A stretch of DNA of 5,530 bases from Anaerolineaceae bacterium UBA6801 (lineage in GTDB: Bacteria; Chloroflexota; Anaerolineae; Anaerolineales; Anaerolineaceae): assembly GCA_002452315.1 (NCBI GenBank), contig DKFH01000026.1:1-5530 (forward strand), written 5' to 3'. The notes below the pieces were generated by a model, which had not been told where the DNA came from, searched no databases, and saw only the letters and a program-made list of their open reading frames with translations. Each line of letters starts with the position of its first letter. Within the stretch, counting starts at the first letter, position 1. Position numbers and translations under genes: made by a program. This document shows, piece by piece, positions 5,068 to 5,530 of the stretch.

Positions 5068-5530
5068 AAAAATTCTTTATCAATCTTAAGCAATATCCCT
5101 CTGCAATCTTCGGTTTGGCCGTGATCCTATTATTGGTAGCTCTATCGATCTATGTCGTCATCACCATTCCCTACAGTGAGGCGATTCGACAATGGCGGGG
5201 TGGTGAAGATGTGATTGGTGATGTTCCCAGGACCGCCAGCCCGATTTATGTAAATTGGTTTACCACGAAAAAGTTACCTGAAACGATGGTGATTGATAGT
5301 GCCAACCCTGAAGACGGCATTGAGAAGACTCGAACGGAAATTACGGAGAATATGTGGGATATCCAGATGGTGTTTGAGTTTGACTATCCTTATGATGACT
5401 TTCCCCAGGAGCTCCAGGTTGTTTTGACGGCCACTTATGAGGAGAAAACGCCTTTTGTGACCCTCACCTGGTACACGCCAGAAGGTGAACGCTTCAAAAT
5501 TGCCGATGTCAGCTCACGGCGCTCTGAAAC
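5064..5530 (+). CDS. ABC transporter permease, DppC/OppC type, N-terminal part with long extracytoplasmic region
   Basis: The gene starts in ATGA overlap with the DppB-type permease and runs off the right edge after 155 full codons with no stop. It begins MKKFFINLKQYPSAIFGLAV and has one hydrophobic helix at about 13-35, like the OppC_N region that opens DppC permeases. Position and coupling also point to the partner permease. Residues 36-155 are unusual: instead of the short loop typical of DppC, a polar stretch rich in alternating hydrophobic residues follows (YVNWFTTKKLPETMVID at 62-78, MWDIQMVFEFDYP at 97-109, LQVVLTATYEE at 117-127, FVTLTWYTPEGERF at 131-144). This looks like a folded beta domain outside the membrane. 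The core permease domain with the EAA motif should follow beyond the window. Assignment as DppC is by context and N-terminus only; the ectodomain is not one I can name. Confidence 0.8.
   Translation, partial: MKKFFINLKQYPSAIFGLAVILLLVALSIYVVITIPYSEAIRQWRGGEDVIGDVPRTASPIYVNWFTTKKLPETMVIDSANPEDGIEKTRTEITENMWDIQMVFEFDYPYDDFPQELQVVLTATYEEKTPFVTLTWYTPEGERFKIADVSSRRSE

Overview
The window looks like a piece of a bacterial chromosome, most likely from the Chloroflexota (Anaerolineae-like). This placement is an inference. It rests on the substrate-binding lipoprotein, whose lipobox is followed by a long Val/Glu/Pro/Thr repeat linker of a kind common in that phylum, and on the make-up of the peptide-type ABC transporter. 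No rRNA or marker gene is present to confirm it.

Left part (1-717): the 3' end of a REP-associated tyrosine transposase (RAYT, Y1/HUH family) runs off the left edge. About 30 bp after its stop codon lies a cluster of three palindromic elements (431-497, 543-610, 651-717). Each is a GTAG tetranucleotide plus a hairpin, followed by an inverted hairpin ending in CTAC. This is the classic REP/BIME layout that RAYTs recognise, so gene and repeats probably form one self-contained REPtron. Two of the three units sit in a 111/113-bp tandem duplication.

Middle (718-1184): there is no protein gene, but regulatory structure is dense. It holds an extended -10 candidate (829-837), a good sigma70-type promoter (938-966) whose -35 box is one arm of a 17-bp palindrome, a perfect 8-bp stem-loop just after the predicted start of transcription, an orphan Shine-Dalgarno sequence with a possible 17-codon leader peptide, and a small hairpin directly before the ribosome binding site of the next gene.

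Right part (1185-5530): three co-directional genes of an ABC importer of the oligopeptide/nickel (Opp/Dpp) class. They are an 880-residue substrate-binding lipoprotein, a DppB-type permease, and the start of a DppC-type permease that overlaps the previous gene by ATGA and continues off the right edge. A GC-rich hairpin between the first and second gene probably lets the binding protein be made in excess of the permeases. ATPase genes are expected just beyond the window.

The most notable observation is that the sequence motifs of the binding protein occur in circularly permuted order relative to ordinary family 5 solute-binding proteins. The part usually found after the GTGPY motif comes first, and the part with WHDG...D and GTGPY comes second. 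The truncated second permease also carries an unusually long extracytoplasmic region after its first membrane helix. Together these suggest a divergent subfamily of importer whose substrate cannot be read from sequence.
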